A stretch of DNA of 42,785 bases from a virus (IMGVR_UViG_3300003322_000772:1-42785), one strand, 5' to 3'. Shown: positions 1 through 7,824, numbered from the stretch's first letter. A program made the numbers and translations. Notes: generated by a model not told the origin, from the letters alone.

Positions 1-2153
1 CCTTTTCCTTTCGTATCTGCCTTCACATCATGCATCATATCTCGCTGCAACAAGTCCAAAGCCTTGAGCAGCCCTTCTTGATGGGTCTTTGCAGCCCCGA
101 TTTGAGCCTCAATGGTGGCAATGAGGTGCCCCGTCTCCACTCCATCTGCCTCGGCAGCTGCTTTCGCTGCCTTGGCTTGCAACTCGACGATCTTAGCGGC
201 ATTGAGCTCTGCTTGCTGCTGAAGCTCAATTGCTACCTGACCGCCGCGCATCCGCAATTCCGCTTCTTTAAGGTCCAACTTCCGGTTCTCGATGTCCAGC
301 TTCGGATTCGGCAGCGGCGGAACAGCATTCGGCCCTTTCGGATTCGGATACAGCCTCTCCACATCCTGAACCCCGAAAGCTTCGAGATAATCCTTCTCCA
401 CCTCGTACTTGTTGTAGCCCTGGGTCGCTGCCGCGGCCGACTTGACAGCCATAGCCCGTTGCTGCTGTTGCGACTTGCTCACCGCCTCTGGGTCAGCTGC
501 TGGCTTAACCGTGAACTTCCCTGCCGTGTAATCATCTCTGGCGATCATTGCTCCCTGCCCGGTAGTCAATTCCGTGTAGTCGACCTGATCTTCCAAGTAC
601 ATCGCGTTGAGATTGACGAGCTTCTGCAGTTCACGGCGGAACGCACGATACATTCGAGCATAGATACCGCTGAAGATCATCATCCCTTGCTCGACCGTGT
701 TGCGGCTCGTTTCTGCGGGGGTGTTTTGCCCCGGATTGACACCCGACATTATATCTGTCGATCCGCTAATCCGCTCCCCGTAATTGATAAGCAATTCCAA
801 AAGGCGGAACAGAACCTCACTCGGTGCATTAACGGGCATCGGCATGATGTTCTTGCGGAGGTCGTCTCCGGTGCTGTCAACGGGCTTCCACTCGAACGGT
901 GCGAAGGAAGTGGAACCTCCCTTCATCTTCACTCCACGCCCGAGGAAACCCCCCGCAGTGTTCTGCATAGTGCCACTGTCCACGAGCTGATTGACGATGG
1001 TGTTGACGCTGGCATTGAGGGGGGCCAGCAGAGTGCCGAGGCCCAGGTCATAGAATCCTCCGTCCGGGTTCGGAATGAAAGGAATCTTCGTAAAGTACTT
1101 GGTAGGGTCGATTCGCAGGATCAAATTGTCCTTGGCATTGCGCAGGCGGTCAATTTCCTGCTTATACTTTAGCAATGCCTCAGAATCGTCCCCGGCCTTG
1201 ACCATATCCGCTTCGAGTTTGCGGATACTGCCATCGTTCTTGCGGTGGACATCTCCAGTGTCAAAGAATCGTGCCACGATACGAAGCACCTGACCACTAT
1301 CAGCCTTCACGGACACGACATAGGGCTCTTCATAGTCATCACCGTCGAGGTCCATCCAGCACAATTGCTCGAGCACAAGGGTGATGTCGACGGAATCTTC
1401 ACCAGGTGGAGTGATACCCTGGGATTGATCCGCCGTCTGCTGTAGCAAGTTGTCGGTGGAGAGGGAGCTGCGGTTGCTGTCAGCCTCCAGAAAGATGCCA
1501 CGGCGAGCCCGCTCTCGCAGATCGTTGTGCGACATGAAGATCTCGTGCGTGACACGATAGGCTTTGTCGATGTCCTTCGTGTAGTAGTCCACCACAAGCC
1601 TGGAGGCTGGAACATACTCCGACACATTGACACCGCCGACGGCATCGAAGTAAGTCTTCTTGAAAGCACAGCCCACGATAGATGCGGCCATCTTTGCTTT
1701 CTCGTCATCGTCCTGCCATGTCTCGCTCTGCTCGACCAGCTGATAGGAGAGGTGCCCCGAGATGCGATTGGCCCGGTCAGCTTTCTTCCCATCTGGGTCC
1801 ATACCCACGACATCGCACTTGACAATGCGACGACCCTTTGACAGAATGGAGACGCGCGACAGAAACTGCAACGCGGCAATCGTGACGAGCGGAAACTTGA
1901 TGTTACTGCACCCCGCCCATGGGAAGCTCTTCTCCTCGACGACTTGTTGTGCCAGCTTCAGAGCCTCGGACATGCGCTGCGTCCATTGCACACGCGAAGC
2001 CTGATCGGCCCGGTAGCCATCTATCACGCAACGTCCCAGTGAATCAAGGAACTCTTGACGAAGATGTTTCGCAATGTTCGGGGAGTTGAGAATCGTCTCC
2101 CACTTCAATTTCGGTGACTGGAGCTCCTGCCCCTGTTCGTCTTTCAGATACAT
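1..2153 (-). CDS. Portal protein (runs off the left end of the window)
   Basis: This is the dodecameric portal expected at the capsid vertex, through which DNA is packaged and released. The frame is open from an ATG at 2153, preceded by an AGAGAGG Shine-Dalgarno, to base 1, giving 717 codons. The N-terminal part has FPWAGCSNIKFPL (about residues 77-89), typical of large P22-style portals. The C-terminal third is rich in Q, K and A and should form a long helix. Joining base 1 to base 42785 keeps the frame open to a TGA at 42698-42700, for about 746 residues in all, near the 725 of P22 gp1. It follows TerL directly, the usual packaging order. A 42-bp palindrome lies 19 bp before the start codon. 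Portal identity rests on size, position and motif style; I could not align it. Confidence 0.88.
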   Translation of the reverse strand, partial: MYLKDEQGQELQSPKLKWETILNSPNIAKHLRQEFLDSLGRCVIDGYRADQASRVQWTQRMSEALKLAQQVVEEKSFPWAGCSNIKFPLVTIAALQFLSRVSILSKGRRIVKCDVVGMDPDGKKADRANRISGHLSYQLVEQSETWQDDDEKAKMAASIVGCAFKKTYFDAVGGVNVSEYVPASRLVVDYYTKDIDKAYRVTHEIFMSHNDLRERARRGIFLEADSNRSSLSTDNLLQQTADQSQGITPPGEDSVDITLVLEQLCWMDLDGDDYEEPYVVSVKADSGQVLRIVARFFDTGDVHRKNDGSIRKLEADMVKAGDDSEALLKYKQEIDRLRNAKDNLILRIDPTKYFTKIPFIPNPDGGFYDLGLGTLLAPLNASVNTIVNQLVDSGTMQNTAGGFLGRGVKMKGGSTSFAPFEWKPVDSTGDDLRKNIMPMPVNAPSEVLFRLLELLINYGERISGSTDIMSGVNPGQNTPAETSRNTVEQGMMIFSGIYARMYRAFRRELQKLVNLNAMYLEDQVDYTELTTGQGAMIARDDYTAGKFTVKPAADPEAVSKSQQQQRAMAVKSAAAATQGYNKYEVEKDYLEAFGVQDVERLYPNPKGPNAVPPLPNPKLDIENRKLDLKEAELRMRGGQVAIELQQQAELNAAKIVELQAKAAKAAAEADGVETGHLIATIEAQIGAAKTHQEGLLKALDLLQRDMMHDVKADTKGK

Positions 2154-2172
2154 GACTGCCTCTCTGATAGTA

Positions 2173-2214
2173 GTTTTGTGCGCGCGTTACTAGCTAGTAA
2201 TGTGCGCATAGAAT
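2173..2214. promoter_or_regulatory. 42-bp palindrome, copy 1 (upstream of portal)
   Basis: Two 18-bp arms (2173-2190 and 2197-2214) flank a 6-bp centre. The half-site consensus over all copies is RTTYYRTGCGCRCRTTAC. It fills the gap between the TerL stop and the portal start. It is probably a protein-binding site controlling the portal gene; the function is inferred. Confidence 0.85.
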
Positions 2215-2223
2215 TCGATTTTG

Positions 2224-3705
2224 CTAATACCCAGTGAAAACATCACGTCCCCCACGACCTGGAGATTCCGTTTTCCGGCTGTATAGTTCGTCTTCGGTCA
2301 GAAAGTCCTCTTCGGAGGTGAGAACCATCTGCTCCATGCCCCGGCTCAGGAGAGCAGTGGAGTCGAACTGGTCATCCAGCAGAGCATCGCTATCGCCGGT
2401 GAACCTCAGAAGCTCCGACTCATAGGCCGCATACCAGGAAGCCTCCTTATTGAATTTGACTGCCCCCGCTCGCATCCTTTTTTGCAGGCTCCTGCCATTA
2501 GTCTTTTTGTCCTTGATCGGTAAAAGGGAGAAGAGATTCAGGAAGAGGTTACGCTTCCGCATTTCCTGGTTGAGCACCGGCTCTATGCTCTTCCAGATCA
2601 TGCCATCTTCAACCAGCCACATCTCGGGATTGTAGCGCTCCTCCAGCAGGAACATCTCATCGATGATCTCGAGCAGGTCCCACCTCCCAACACGCTGATC
2701 GAGGACGTGCAGAGTGTTGCGGGCATCCTGCCCCCCGACTGTCATCGAGGTTCGATTGGCCCTTTGCTTTTTGCTAATGGCGAAGTCGACACCGATAAAG
2801 CACTTCTTCGGAAGCTCGTGATCGTCAGGCGTCATCTCGAGAAAGTCTTCCTTCCTCAGAAACGCCTCGCTGTTGTCGAATGGGTCGTTAAGGTACTCTT
2901 GCGAGTAGCCACTAGCATCGAATTGCTCGATGAAGCTTTGGCGAATCGCCCTCAGTCTTTCTTCCGAGAACTGCTCTGGCCACAGAATGTCACTGAAGTC
3001 ATCGAACGAAGCATGCGCCCGATAGAACTTCGTCTTCCAGGTCTTGTCCTTCATGATCCTGGCCAGCAGCGAGTCCTCGTGCAGGATGGTGCCATGGATT
3101 CGGAGCCTGCCACCCTGCCTTAGTGTCGGTTTGAGGGCGCGGTAGAACCAACGACGGAACTTGACGCGGCGGTCAAAGCTTTCGACCTGTTCGTCATCTT
3201 CCAAGTCGTCACAAACAATGAGCCCGGGACGCGCCCCGCGCCACTTCCGGCCGCGCATCTTTTGCCCACTTCCTCGGGCCAGCACTCGACACTGGTGCCC
3301 GTCCTTGAATTCCAGGATGATGTCCGTTTTGGCGCATGTGAGGAAGCCCTTGATCTGGAAATCCTCGATCATCTGCTCGTTCTCTGTCAGTTCTCGAGTG
3401 ATGTCGCTCAGAAGTTCAATGGCCATTTCCTCGTTGCTGCTGACAAGGATGGCATACCGTTCTACACGAAAGAGCAACTCTGCGAGGATGTAGACAGTCG
3501 TGAGGGCAGTGGTTTTGGCGTGCCCACGAGGTGCGGCTACTCCGGCCTGATCAGCCCCACTGCAGTAGAGAGCCCAGCACTCTCGATGCATCTGGGGGGT
3601 AGGCTTCGTGTCATCGTACTGTGCCGAAAGATACGTGGCGGCGAAGCCCTCGATCATCTGGGCCGTCAGCTTTAAGCGCTTGCCAGGGAGTCGTGCGTGA
3701 GCCAT
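2224..3705 (-). CDS. terL: Terminase large subunit (ATPase/nuclease)
   Basis: This is the DNA-packaging motor, which couples ATP hydrolysis to translocation and cuts concatemers. It has 493 residues, a normal length for TerL. The N-terminal ATPase shows a Walker A-like APRGHAKTT (58-66), a Walker B LIVCDDLED (162-170) and a coupling motif IHGT (203-206). The C-terminal RNase H-like nuclease shows FIGVDFAIS (D307), LVEDG (E366) and DDQFD (444-448), which together supply the acidic metal-binding residues. The start at 3705 overlaps the stop of the upstream TerS-like gene (TGATG) and has an AGAGGGG site. The type of DNA end it makes cannot be read from this sequence. Confidence 0.95.
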   Translation of the reverse strand: MAHARLPGKRLKLTAQMIEGFAATYLSAQYDDTKPTPQMHRECWALYCSGADQAGVAAPRGHAKTTALTTVYILAELLFRVERYAILVSSNEEMAIELLSDITRELTENEQMIEDFQIKGFLTCAKTDIILEFKDGHQCRVLARGSGQKMRGRKWRGARPGLIVCDDLEDDEQVESFDRRVKFRRWFYRALKPTLRQGGRLRIHGTILHEDSLLARIMKDKTWKTKFYRAHASFDDFSDILWPEQFSEERLRAIRQSFIEQFDASGYSQEYLNDPFDNSEAFLRKEDFLEMTPDDHELPKKCFIGVDFAISKKQRANRTSMTVGGQDARNTLHVLDQRVGRWDLLEIIDEMFLLEERYNPEMWLVEDGMIWKSIEPVLNQEMRKRNLFLNLFSLLPIKDKKTNGRSLQKRMRAGAVKFNKEASWYAAYESELLRFTGDSDALLDDQFDSTALLSRGMEQMVLTSEEDFLTEDELYSRKTESPGRGGRDVFTGY

Positions 3706-4451
3706 CAGCCCCTCTCATCCAGAGAATTGTCGATGGTGTGGTCAACTGCAGTGCCCTGTGAAGAGGGCAAAGCAGCGGCGCGACGGGCCAAGCGCTCGGC
3801 CAAGTCCTCGAGAGAAGAAGGCTGCGTGGGTGCTGTAGGTGGCTGATTGCCCGTTCCGAGTCCCAAAGCCTTCACGCCGAGGGCTCCGGCCTTGATGATG
3901 AAGTCCTCGGAGGCCTTGCCTTCCTCCAATTTCTTCTGAATGACCATCACGCTTTGGAACAGGAGACCTCGAAGCATGTCATCCATCGTGCCGGCAAAAA
4001 CTGGATTGGTGACTTCACCGCGGCGGAGCTCTAAGGCTTCCTGAAAGTTGCGACTGACCAGGACTCCGGCAAACCATGATTCCTTGTAGCCGAAGTACGC
4101 CGCGAGCTGCTTCGGAGTGTAGCGCGGATTGTCGATCATCAGCTGCACCATAGCTTCGGCCGTGTAGCGCGGGAAGACTTTTGGTTTCAGAAGATCACTG
4201 CGAGGTACAACAGCCATGCCCAGAGCATTCTCGAGGCTCCCCTCGGCCGTGCGTTCGAGACTGCCATCGGCCAAACCTTCGGAAATGAGGCGGCGCTCGG
4301 CCTGCTCCACTTCGGACTGGGTTCTGACGGTGCTGTCATCGATGGGGAGTCCGGCTTCCTCCATCCGGCTACGCCGAATCAGCTGGGCTGCGGCCTCTTC
4401 CAAAGCCTCCGCATCGTTACTGTCGTGTTCCTGGGTCATGGGCAGCCTCAT
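3705..4451 (-). CDS. Terminase small subunit-like protein, long paralogue
   Basis: A 248-residue acidic protein directly upstream of TerL, so a candidate for the DNA-recognition subunit of terminase. The middle has a helix-turn-helix-like stretch around NPRYTPKQLAAYFGYKESW, followed by a helical segment with QSVMVIQKKLEEG. The same pattern occurs in the gene upstream (4448-4810), so the two are tandem paralogues. The N-terminal 100 residues and the Pro/Ser-rich tail are unique to this copy. The ATG at 4451 overlaps the preceding stop as ATGA. A second ATG at 4439 has a GAGG nearer the usual spacing and could be the true start. Which paralogue recognises the packaging site is unknown. Confidence 0.65.
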   Translation of the reverse strand: MRLPMTQEHDSNDAEALEEAAAQLIRRSRMEEAGLPIDDSTVRTQSEVEQAERRLISEGLADGSLERTAEGSLENALGMAVVPRSDLLKPKVFPRYTAEAMVQLMIDNPRYTPKQLAAYFGYKESWFAGVLVSRNFQEALELRRGEVTNPVFAGTMDDMLRGLLFQSVMVIQKKLEEGKASEDFIIKAGALGVKALGLGTGNQPPTAPTQPSSLEDLAERLARRAAALPSSQGTAVDHTIDNSLDERG

Positions 4452-4810
4452 TTCTTCGGAGGCTCGATGACACCGAGGGAACGCTGGACCATCTGCAACG
4501 AAGCGAGGGCCAGGTCAGCAGAAGCCTCGGGACTGTCGAGCTGCCGCTGGATGGTGCTGATGGATTGCAGCGCCACGGTCTCGAGCTTAGCTTTGAGTCG
4601 TTGCCGGATGATGGGGTCCATCACTTCCTGACGGCGCTGAGCGAGGCGGGCTTGGAAAGCGTCGCTCTTGATGATTCGGCTCATCCACGAGGGCTTATAC
4701 CCGAATTGCTGACACAGTTCCGCTTGTGTGACCAGGGGATTGGCGATCATCTCGTTGATAATCATCTCGTGGACGTGGCTGACCTTCTCGATACCTTGAT
4801 TTCCGGGCAT
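4448..4810 (-). CDS. Terminase small subunit-like protein, short paralogue
   Basis: A 120-residue protein, first gene of the leftward packaging cluster. I chose the ATG at 4810 because a perfect AAAGGAG lies 6 bases before it; an in-frame ATG at 4873 has no comparable site. Residues around NPLVTQAELCQQFGYKPSW form a helix-turn-helix-like unit. It is followed by RRQEVMDP and QSISTIQRQL, which match RRGEVTNP and QSVMVIQKKL of the next gene. The length fits a TerS subunit. It could supply the ring that binds the packaging site, or act with its longer paralogue as a mixed complex. The family assignment rests mainly on gene order. Confidence 0.6.
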   Translation of the reverse strand: MPGNQGIEKVSHVHEMIINEMIANPLVTQAELCQQFGYKPSWMSRIIKSDAFQARLAQRRQEVMDPIIRQRLKAKLETVALQSISTIQRQLDSPEASADLALASLQMVQRSLGVIEPPKK

Positions 4811-5009
4811 GGCGGGCTCCTTTGAGGCTGGTGGGTAGAGCTCTACAGTCGCCGGGGCTGTGATGGACAGCAACTAGGCGTCACATCACTGTCCGACAGG
4901 TCCGGCTCTCTTACAGTTAGGGACAGGTGTGAGGAGCAGAAGGGAGAGGGGGAGTGGGCTGCGACCTGTTTTACCCCGGCGCTCCGCCCCGGTGCCCTTA
5001 AGAAGTACA

Positions 5010-5044
5010 GTAACAGTTAACAATTAACTATTAACAGTTAAGAA
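5010..5044. repeat. Heptamer array 1 (TTARNWR-type)
   Basis: Five tandem 7-bp units in phase, the first degenerate (GTAACAG), then units such as TTAACAA, TTAACTA and TTAACAG. First of four arrays in the noncoding region. Possible iterons for an initiator or a DNA-unwinding element. Confidence 0.75.
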
Positions 5045-5296
5045 GAAGGAGCCCGGCAGGAAGGCAGCAGATTACTGGGTGGACAGGAAGGGGTGAGGAC
5101 ATTAAAATAGAGGGTGGAGCGGGCGGGTACATATACTGCTTCTGGCTCGTGGGTCTTGCTCTCGGGCAACTCGGGGGCTAGCTCCGGGCCACTTCTGGTC
5201 AGTCATCTGTTCTCTTCTTCTCCTTCCTTCTTCCCCCCTTCTTAAAGCAGCGCGCGACGGGGCGGCAAGACCCTCGCCCTCCGGGCCCCCTACTTC

Positions 5297-5344
5297 TTAG
5301 CTGTTAATAGTTAGCTGTTAACTGTTAGTATTAACTGTTAAAGG
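5297..5344. repeat. Heptamer array 2
   Basis: Seven tandem units of TTARNWG type, one shortened to 6 bp. Examples are TTAGCTG, TTAATAG and TTAACTG. It begins exactly 64 bp before the palindrome at 5361. Confidence 0.8.
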
Positions 5345-5360
5345 GGCGGCGGGGCGGTGG

Positions 5361-5402
5361 GTTCTGTGCGCGCGTTACTCCGTCGTAATGTGCGCACAGA
5401 AC
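5361..5402. promoter_or_regulatory. 42-bp palindrome, copy 2 (origin-like region)
   Basis: Arms 5361-5378 and 5385-5402 are nearly perfect, both beginning GTTCTGTGCGC, with a TCCGTC centre. This copy is not just upstream of a gene but follows heptamer array 2, which hints at a role in replication or long-range control. Confidence 0.85.
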
Positions 5403-5593
5403 TGGCTAGACTGGACCGACGGGGCTAGGGTAGGGGTGGTAAGCTCAGTCGAGGACCGAAAATTTCCGCAAAAAAATCTGCCGCAGCCTAATGCAGCAAC
5501 TCCGCCACCGCAATTTCCCCCTCCCCCGCCCCCTGCCGGGTCCCCTCTTCTGGGCTGCAGCGCCCCCGCCCTCTCTTCTCAGTAGCCGAACCG

Positions 5594-5620
5594 CTAGCTG
5601 TTAGTTGTTACTGTTATAAG
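5594..5620. repeat. Heptamer array 3 (short, degenerate)
   Basis: Four units, CTAGCTG, TTAGTTG, a 6-bp TTACTG and TTATAAG. It keeps the roughly 290-bp spacing of the series but is the weakest copy and has no palindrome after it. Confidence 0.6.
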
Positions 5621-5885
5621 AGGGGGCCGGGCGGGTGTGGCTGGATGGCACAGTCCTTGCTTTAGCTGTTGCTTCTAAAAGCAGGGGCCTCGCGCGGGCG
5701 TGCGTGCGGGGGCGCGGTTCTTCTTATTCTTAAAGAAGGGGCGGGCGGGCTCGGCCGTGGGGCCTGGGACTGAGGGGGCGGGCTGAGTAAGGAAAATGGG
5801 GCGCCATGCACACTGGGGTCACGCCCCTCTCCCCTACCCCTCTCCGCCTCAGTCTCCCTCCCCCTCGACCGGGCTCCTCCCCCTA

Positions 5886-5927
5886 TTAACAGTTAATAGT
5901 TAATAGTTAGCTGTTAGTAGTTAACTG
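5886..5927. repeat. Heptamer array 4 (six perfect-length units)
   Basis: Six uninterrupted 7-bp units of TTARNWG type fill exactly 42 bp. It begins 64 bp before the palindrome at 5950, reproducing the spacing of array 2 and its palindrome. Confidence 0.85.
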
Positions 5928-5949
5928 TGCCGTTCGGAGGCGCCGGGGG

Positions 5950-5991
5950 GTTGTGTGCGCACATTACTCCATTGTAATGTGCGCATGGAAT
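5950..5991. promoter_or_regulatory. 42-bp palindrome, copy 3 (upstream of early promoter)
   Basis: Arms 5950-5967 and 5974-5991 with a TCCATT centre. It lies 66 bp upstream of the -35 box at 6058, a distance suited to an activator or to DNA looping with copy 2. Function inferred. Confidence 0.85.
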
Positions 5992-6049
5992 CGGGCCGTG
6001 GCCGTGGGGATGGCATGGTATCTTCCAATCAGGGTCGAACCTAGCAATT

Positions 6050-6086
6050 ATGATAGGTTGACGGCTAGGCTGGGATGCCCTATCAT
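6050..6086 (+). promoter_or_regulatory. Main early sigma70 promoter with inverted-repeat operator
   Basis: TTGACG (6058-6063), a 17-bp spacer, then TATCAT (6081-6086): a strong host-type promoter for the rightward early genes. An 8-bp perfect inverted repeat brackets it, ATGATAGG at 6050-6057 and CCTATCAT at 6079-6086. One half abuts the -35 box and the other covers the -10 box, so a dimeric repressor bound there would block RNA polymerase. No repressor gene is recognised. Confidence 0.75.
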
Positions 6087-6127
6087 TACTACATCAACGC
6101 ACAACACACCACGGAAGGAACCGCCCC

Positions 6128-6316
6128 ATGACTCAGATCTACGCCATCGTCCACGACATCACCACGATTCGCGGCACCGTCTACACTCAGACCGTCAATG
6201 TCGCCGCTCACGATGTCTGCGAAGCCCAAGAAAAGTTCATCGACTACTACGAGTCGAAGGGCTTCGTGCACGGTGAGATTCTGAGCATCCGTCCGATCGC
6301 CTCCGTAGCCAACTAA
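6128..6316 (+). CDS. Small early protein, unknown function
   Basis: A 62-residue protein and the first gene after the early promoter, so probably among the first made in infection. It starts at ATG 6128 with GGAAGGA 9 bases upstream. The sequence alternates beta-like (IYAIVHDITTIRGTVYTQTVNVAAHDV) and helical (EAQEKFIDYYESKGF) parts and is acidic overall. There is no membrane segment or cysteine cluster. First-expressed phage genes often encode host-takeover factors, but nothing in the sequence shows the target. A short hairpin (6324-6339) follows the stop codon. Confidence 0.75.
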   Translation: MTQIYAIVHDITTIRGTVYTQTVNVAAHDVCEAQEKFIDYYESKGFVHGEILSIRPIASVAN

Positions 6317-6323
6317 CTCCCCA

Positions 6324-6339
6324 GCCCTTTACGAAGGGC
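6324..6339 (+). other. Intercistronic hairpin with UACG loop
   Basis: GCCCTT, loop TACG, AAGGGC, perfectly paired, no T-run after it. More likely an mRNA-stabilising or processing element than a terminator. One of six similar hairpins after early-region stop codons. Confidence 0.5.
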
Positions 6340-6360
6340 ACCTCAACCCCGGAGCCCATT

Positions 6361-6459
6361 ATGCCCATCATTGAAGTCATCGCCGAACTCATCGGTGCCA
6401 TCTGCGGATTCCTCTTCCTTTACTACCTCTTTTTCTGGTTCATCGTCATGCTCTCCTGA
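6361..6459 (+). CDS. 32-residue single-span membrane peptide
   Basis: A very short gene in the early operon, with GGAG 6 bases before the ATG. The peptide begins MPIIEVIAELIGAICG and continues as an almost unbroken hydrophobic, aromatic run (FLFLYYLFFWFIVM), so one membrane span with hardly any soluble part. Peptides like this in early operons may act on the host membrane or on incoming phage; the role here is unknown. The case for a real gene rests on the ribosome site, the fit between neighbours and the strong membrane character. Confidence 0.6.
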   Translation: MPIIEVIAELIGAICGFLFLYYLFFWFIVMLS

Positions 6460-6542
6460 CGTCAAACCACTAACCTCTAGTCGCAACCCCTAACCATCCG
6501 GGCATCATGCCCACAACTCGCAGCACCATTGGAGGCTCTACC

Positions 6543-7118
6543 ATGTCGCAACAAAACGAATCCAAGCGCCCAGTCGCCGCCCTTTCCGTCGAGATCGAAG
6601 ACGGCACCCTCGCCATCAACTTCGCCCACGGCCACGCCCTCACGCTCCGCCTCGAAGACCTGAGCCCCGCCATCCGTCATGCCGCGATGATGCACGGTCT
6701 CAAGCAGAAACTCGTGGATGCCGCCGCCATCGCTCGCAACCCTGACACGGGCCGTAGCGCCACGCTCGATGACAAGTATGCCGCCGTCAAGGAAGTCTAT
6801 GACCGCATCACCTCGCCCACTGGCACGTGGAACAAGGTCCGCGAGAACGGCGAGGGCTCCAAGGTCAAAGGCGGCATGCTCGTCCGCGCCATGATGAAGC
6901 TGACCGGCAAACCGCACCAAGCCATCGTCGATTACATCAATGGCCTCACCAAAGAAGAGGTTGCCGCGCTCCGCAAAAACCCGCGCGTCATGGACGCCAT
7001 TGCCGCCCTACAAGCTGAGGAAGTCAAAACGGGCGGCATCAATAGCGACGCCCTGCTCGACGGCATCATGGGGGGCGTCACGTCCGACGAGCCGAAAGCC
7101 GAGACCAAAGCCGAGTAA
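6543..7118 (+). CDS. Early protein with paralogue at 11867 and C-terminal INSDALLD tail
   Basis: 191 residues; the ATG at 6543 is set by a perfect GGAGG 7 bases upstream. The N-terminal third is beta-rich, then a helical core with HGLKQKLVDAAA and VRAMMKLTGK. The same layout recurs in the 197-residue product of 11867-12460 (HGAEQKLGDEIA, VKALMELSGK), so the two are diverged paralogues. The C-terminal part carries INSDALLDGIMGG before a charged KAE tail. That motif reappears at the ends of the 11867 and 15976 products. No enzyme motif is visible. Homologues of this type are, as far as I recall, uncharacterised phage proteins; a DNA- or replisome-binding role is only a guess. Confidence 0.8.
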   Translation: MSQQNESKRPVAALSVEIEDGTLAINFAHGHALTLRLEDLSPAIRHAAMMHGLKQKLVDAAAIARNPDTGRSATLDDKYAAVKEVYDRITSPTGTWNKVRENGEGSKVKGGMLVRAMMKLTGKPHQAIVDYINGLTKEEVAALRKNPRVMDAIAALQAEEVKTGGINSDALLDGIMGGVTSDEPKAETKAE

Positions 7119-7138
7119 CCCTCGCCACAACTAATACG

Positions 7139-7154
7139 GGGGCCGTCGTGCCCC
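7139..7154 (+). other. Intercistronic hairpin
   Basis: GGGGC, 6-nt loop, GCCCC after the stop at 7118 and just before the next ribosome site. No T-run. Confidence 0.4.
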
Positions 7155-7172
7155 TTCGGAGACTCTCAGACC

Positions 7173-7382
7173 ATGAACAAGAAACGAGCCCTCACCATCG
7201 CCCAGCGCCGTGCCGACACCACAGGCATGCGCTATGCCGTCGTCCTCATCGGTGCCATCCATTACACCGTCGAGCCCGCATCCTACTTGCTGTCCGAACG
7301 CGGCCGTCGACAATACCCGCACCACGCAACAGCCATCCCCGTCGACCCCACTCCCACCCATGCGACTACTGACGGAGCCTGA
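7173..7382 (+). CDS. Small basic early protein, unknown
   Basis: 69 residues, basic N-terminus (MNKKRALTIAQRRADTTG), a central beta-like stretch (MRYAVVLIGAIHYTVEPASYLL) and a Pro/Thr/His-rich tail. A GGAG lies ahead of the ATG. The stop codon is one base from the next ATG, so the two genes are translated as a pair. I recognise no family. Confidence 0.7.
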   Translation: MNKKRALTIAQRRADTTGMRYAVVLIGAIHYTVEPASYLLSERGRRQYPHHATAIPVDPTPTHATTDGA

Positions 7383-7383
7383 C

Positions 7384-7812
7384 ATGAGCCTCGACACTCG
7401 CCATCTCGGCTACCTCAAGCCCGACAACACCGTGGCCTTCCAAGCCAATCGCTCAACCATTGAGCAGGCCCGGCTCATCGCCCGCACGCTCGGCACGCGC
7501 CGTGCCGCTTCCTACATGTGCAATCGTGGCTGGAGCATCGAAGCCGCAATGTGGGCTCTCATTGGGCCACGGGCTAGCCTCTTCGTCTCAACCCCTAATC
7601 CGCGAAGCCTCTATATGGATATCGAGCTCTTCCGCCACTCCGATCTCTACCGCGCGATGCGGGACAGCCTTCGCTACCGCACCGAAGACGACATCCTGGA
7701 CGACCTCGCTGCCATGATCGAAGAGATGGACTCCGGCCACGACCCCGAAGCCGTCCTCACCTCGCGCGGACTCTCGACCGGTCATCTGCAAGACATCCTC
7801 AACCAATTCTAA
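7384..7812 (+). CDS. Early protein, helical, unknown
   Basis: 142 residues. The ATG at 7384 directly follows the previous stop, with GGAG overlapping the end of the upstream gene; longer in-frame starts would overlap the preceding gene heavily. Mostly helical, with RSTIEQARLIARTLGTRRAAS in the N-terminal half and an acidic C-terminal half (TEDDILDDLAAMIEEMDSG). No known motif. Its tight coupling to the neighbours places it in the first early operon. Confidence 0.75.
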   Translation: MSLDTRHLGYLKPDNTVAFQANRSTIEQARLIARTLGTRRAASYMCNRGWSIEAAMWALIGPRASLFVSTPNPRSLYMDIELFRHSDLYRAMRDSLRYRTEDDILDDLAAMIEEMDSGHDPEAVLTSRGLSTGHLQDILNQF

Positions 7813-7824
7813 AAGAAACCAGCT

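Larger units (their letters stand above)
4811..6127. other. Gene-free divergent region, probable origin and control region
   Basis: No credible gene is seen in 1.3 kb between the leftward packaging genes and the rightward early genes. It alternates G/C-rich homopurine and homopyrimidine stretches with four AT-rich arrays of a 7-bp repeat (at about 5010, 5297, 5594 and 5886). It carries two 42-bp palindromes (5361 and 5950). The unit 'array, then 64 bp later a palindrome' occurs twice, exactly 589 bp apart. The region ends in the early promoter at 6058-6086. Iteron-like arrays in a divergent noncoding region are typical of replication origins; that role is inferred. Confidence 0.6.

Noticed and set aside
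30-1172. A 380-codon open frame on the plus strand
   Set aside because: Antisense to the portal gene, with no ribosome site and no recognisable domain.
5388-5585. A 65-codon plus-strand frame in the noncoding region
   Set aside because: It starts inside a palindrome and is a proline run from a C-rich tract; no ribosome site.
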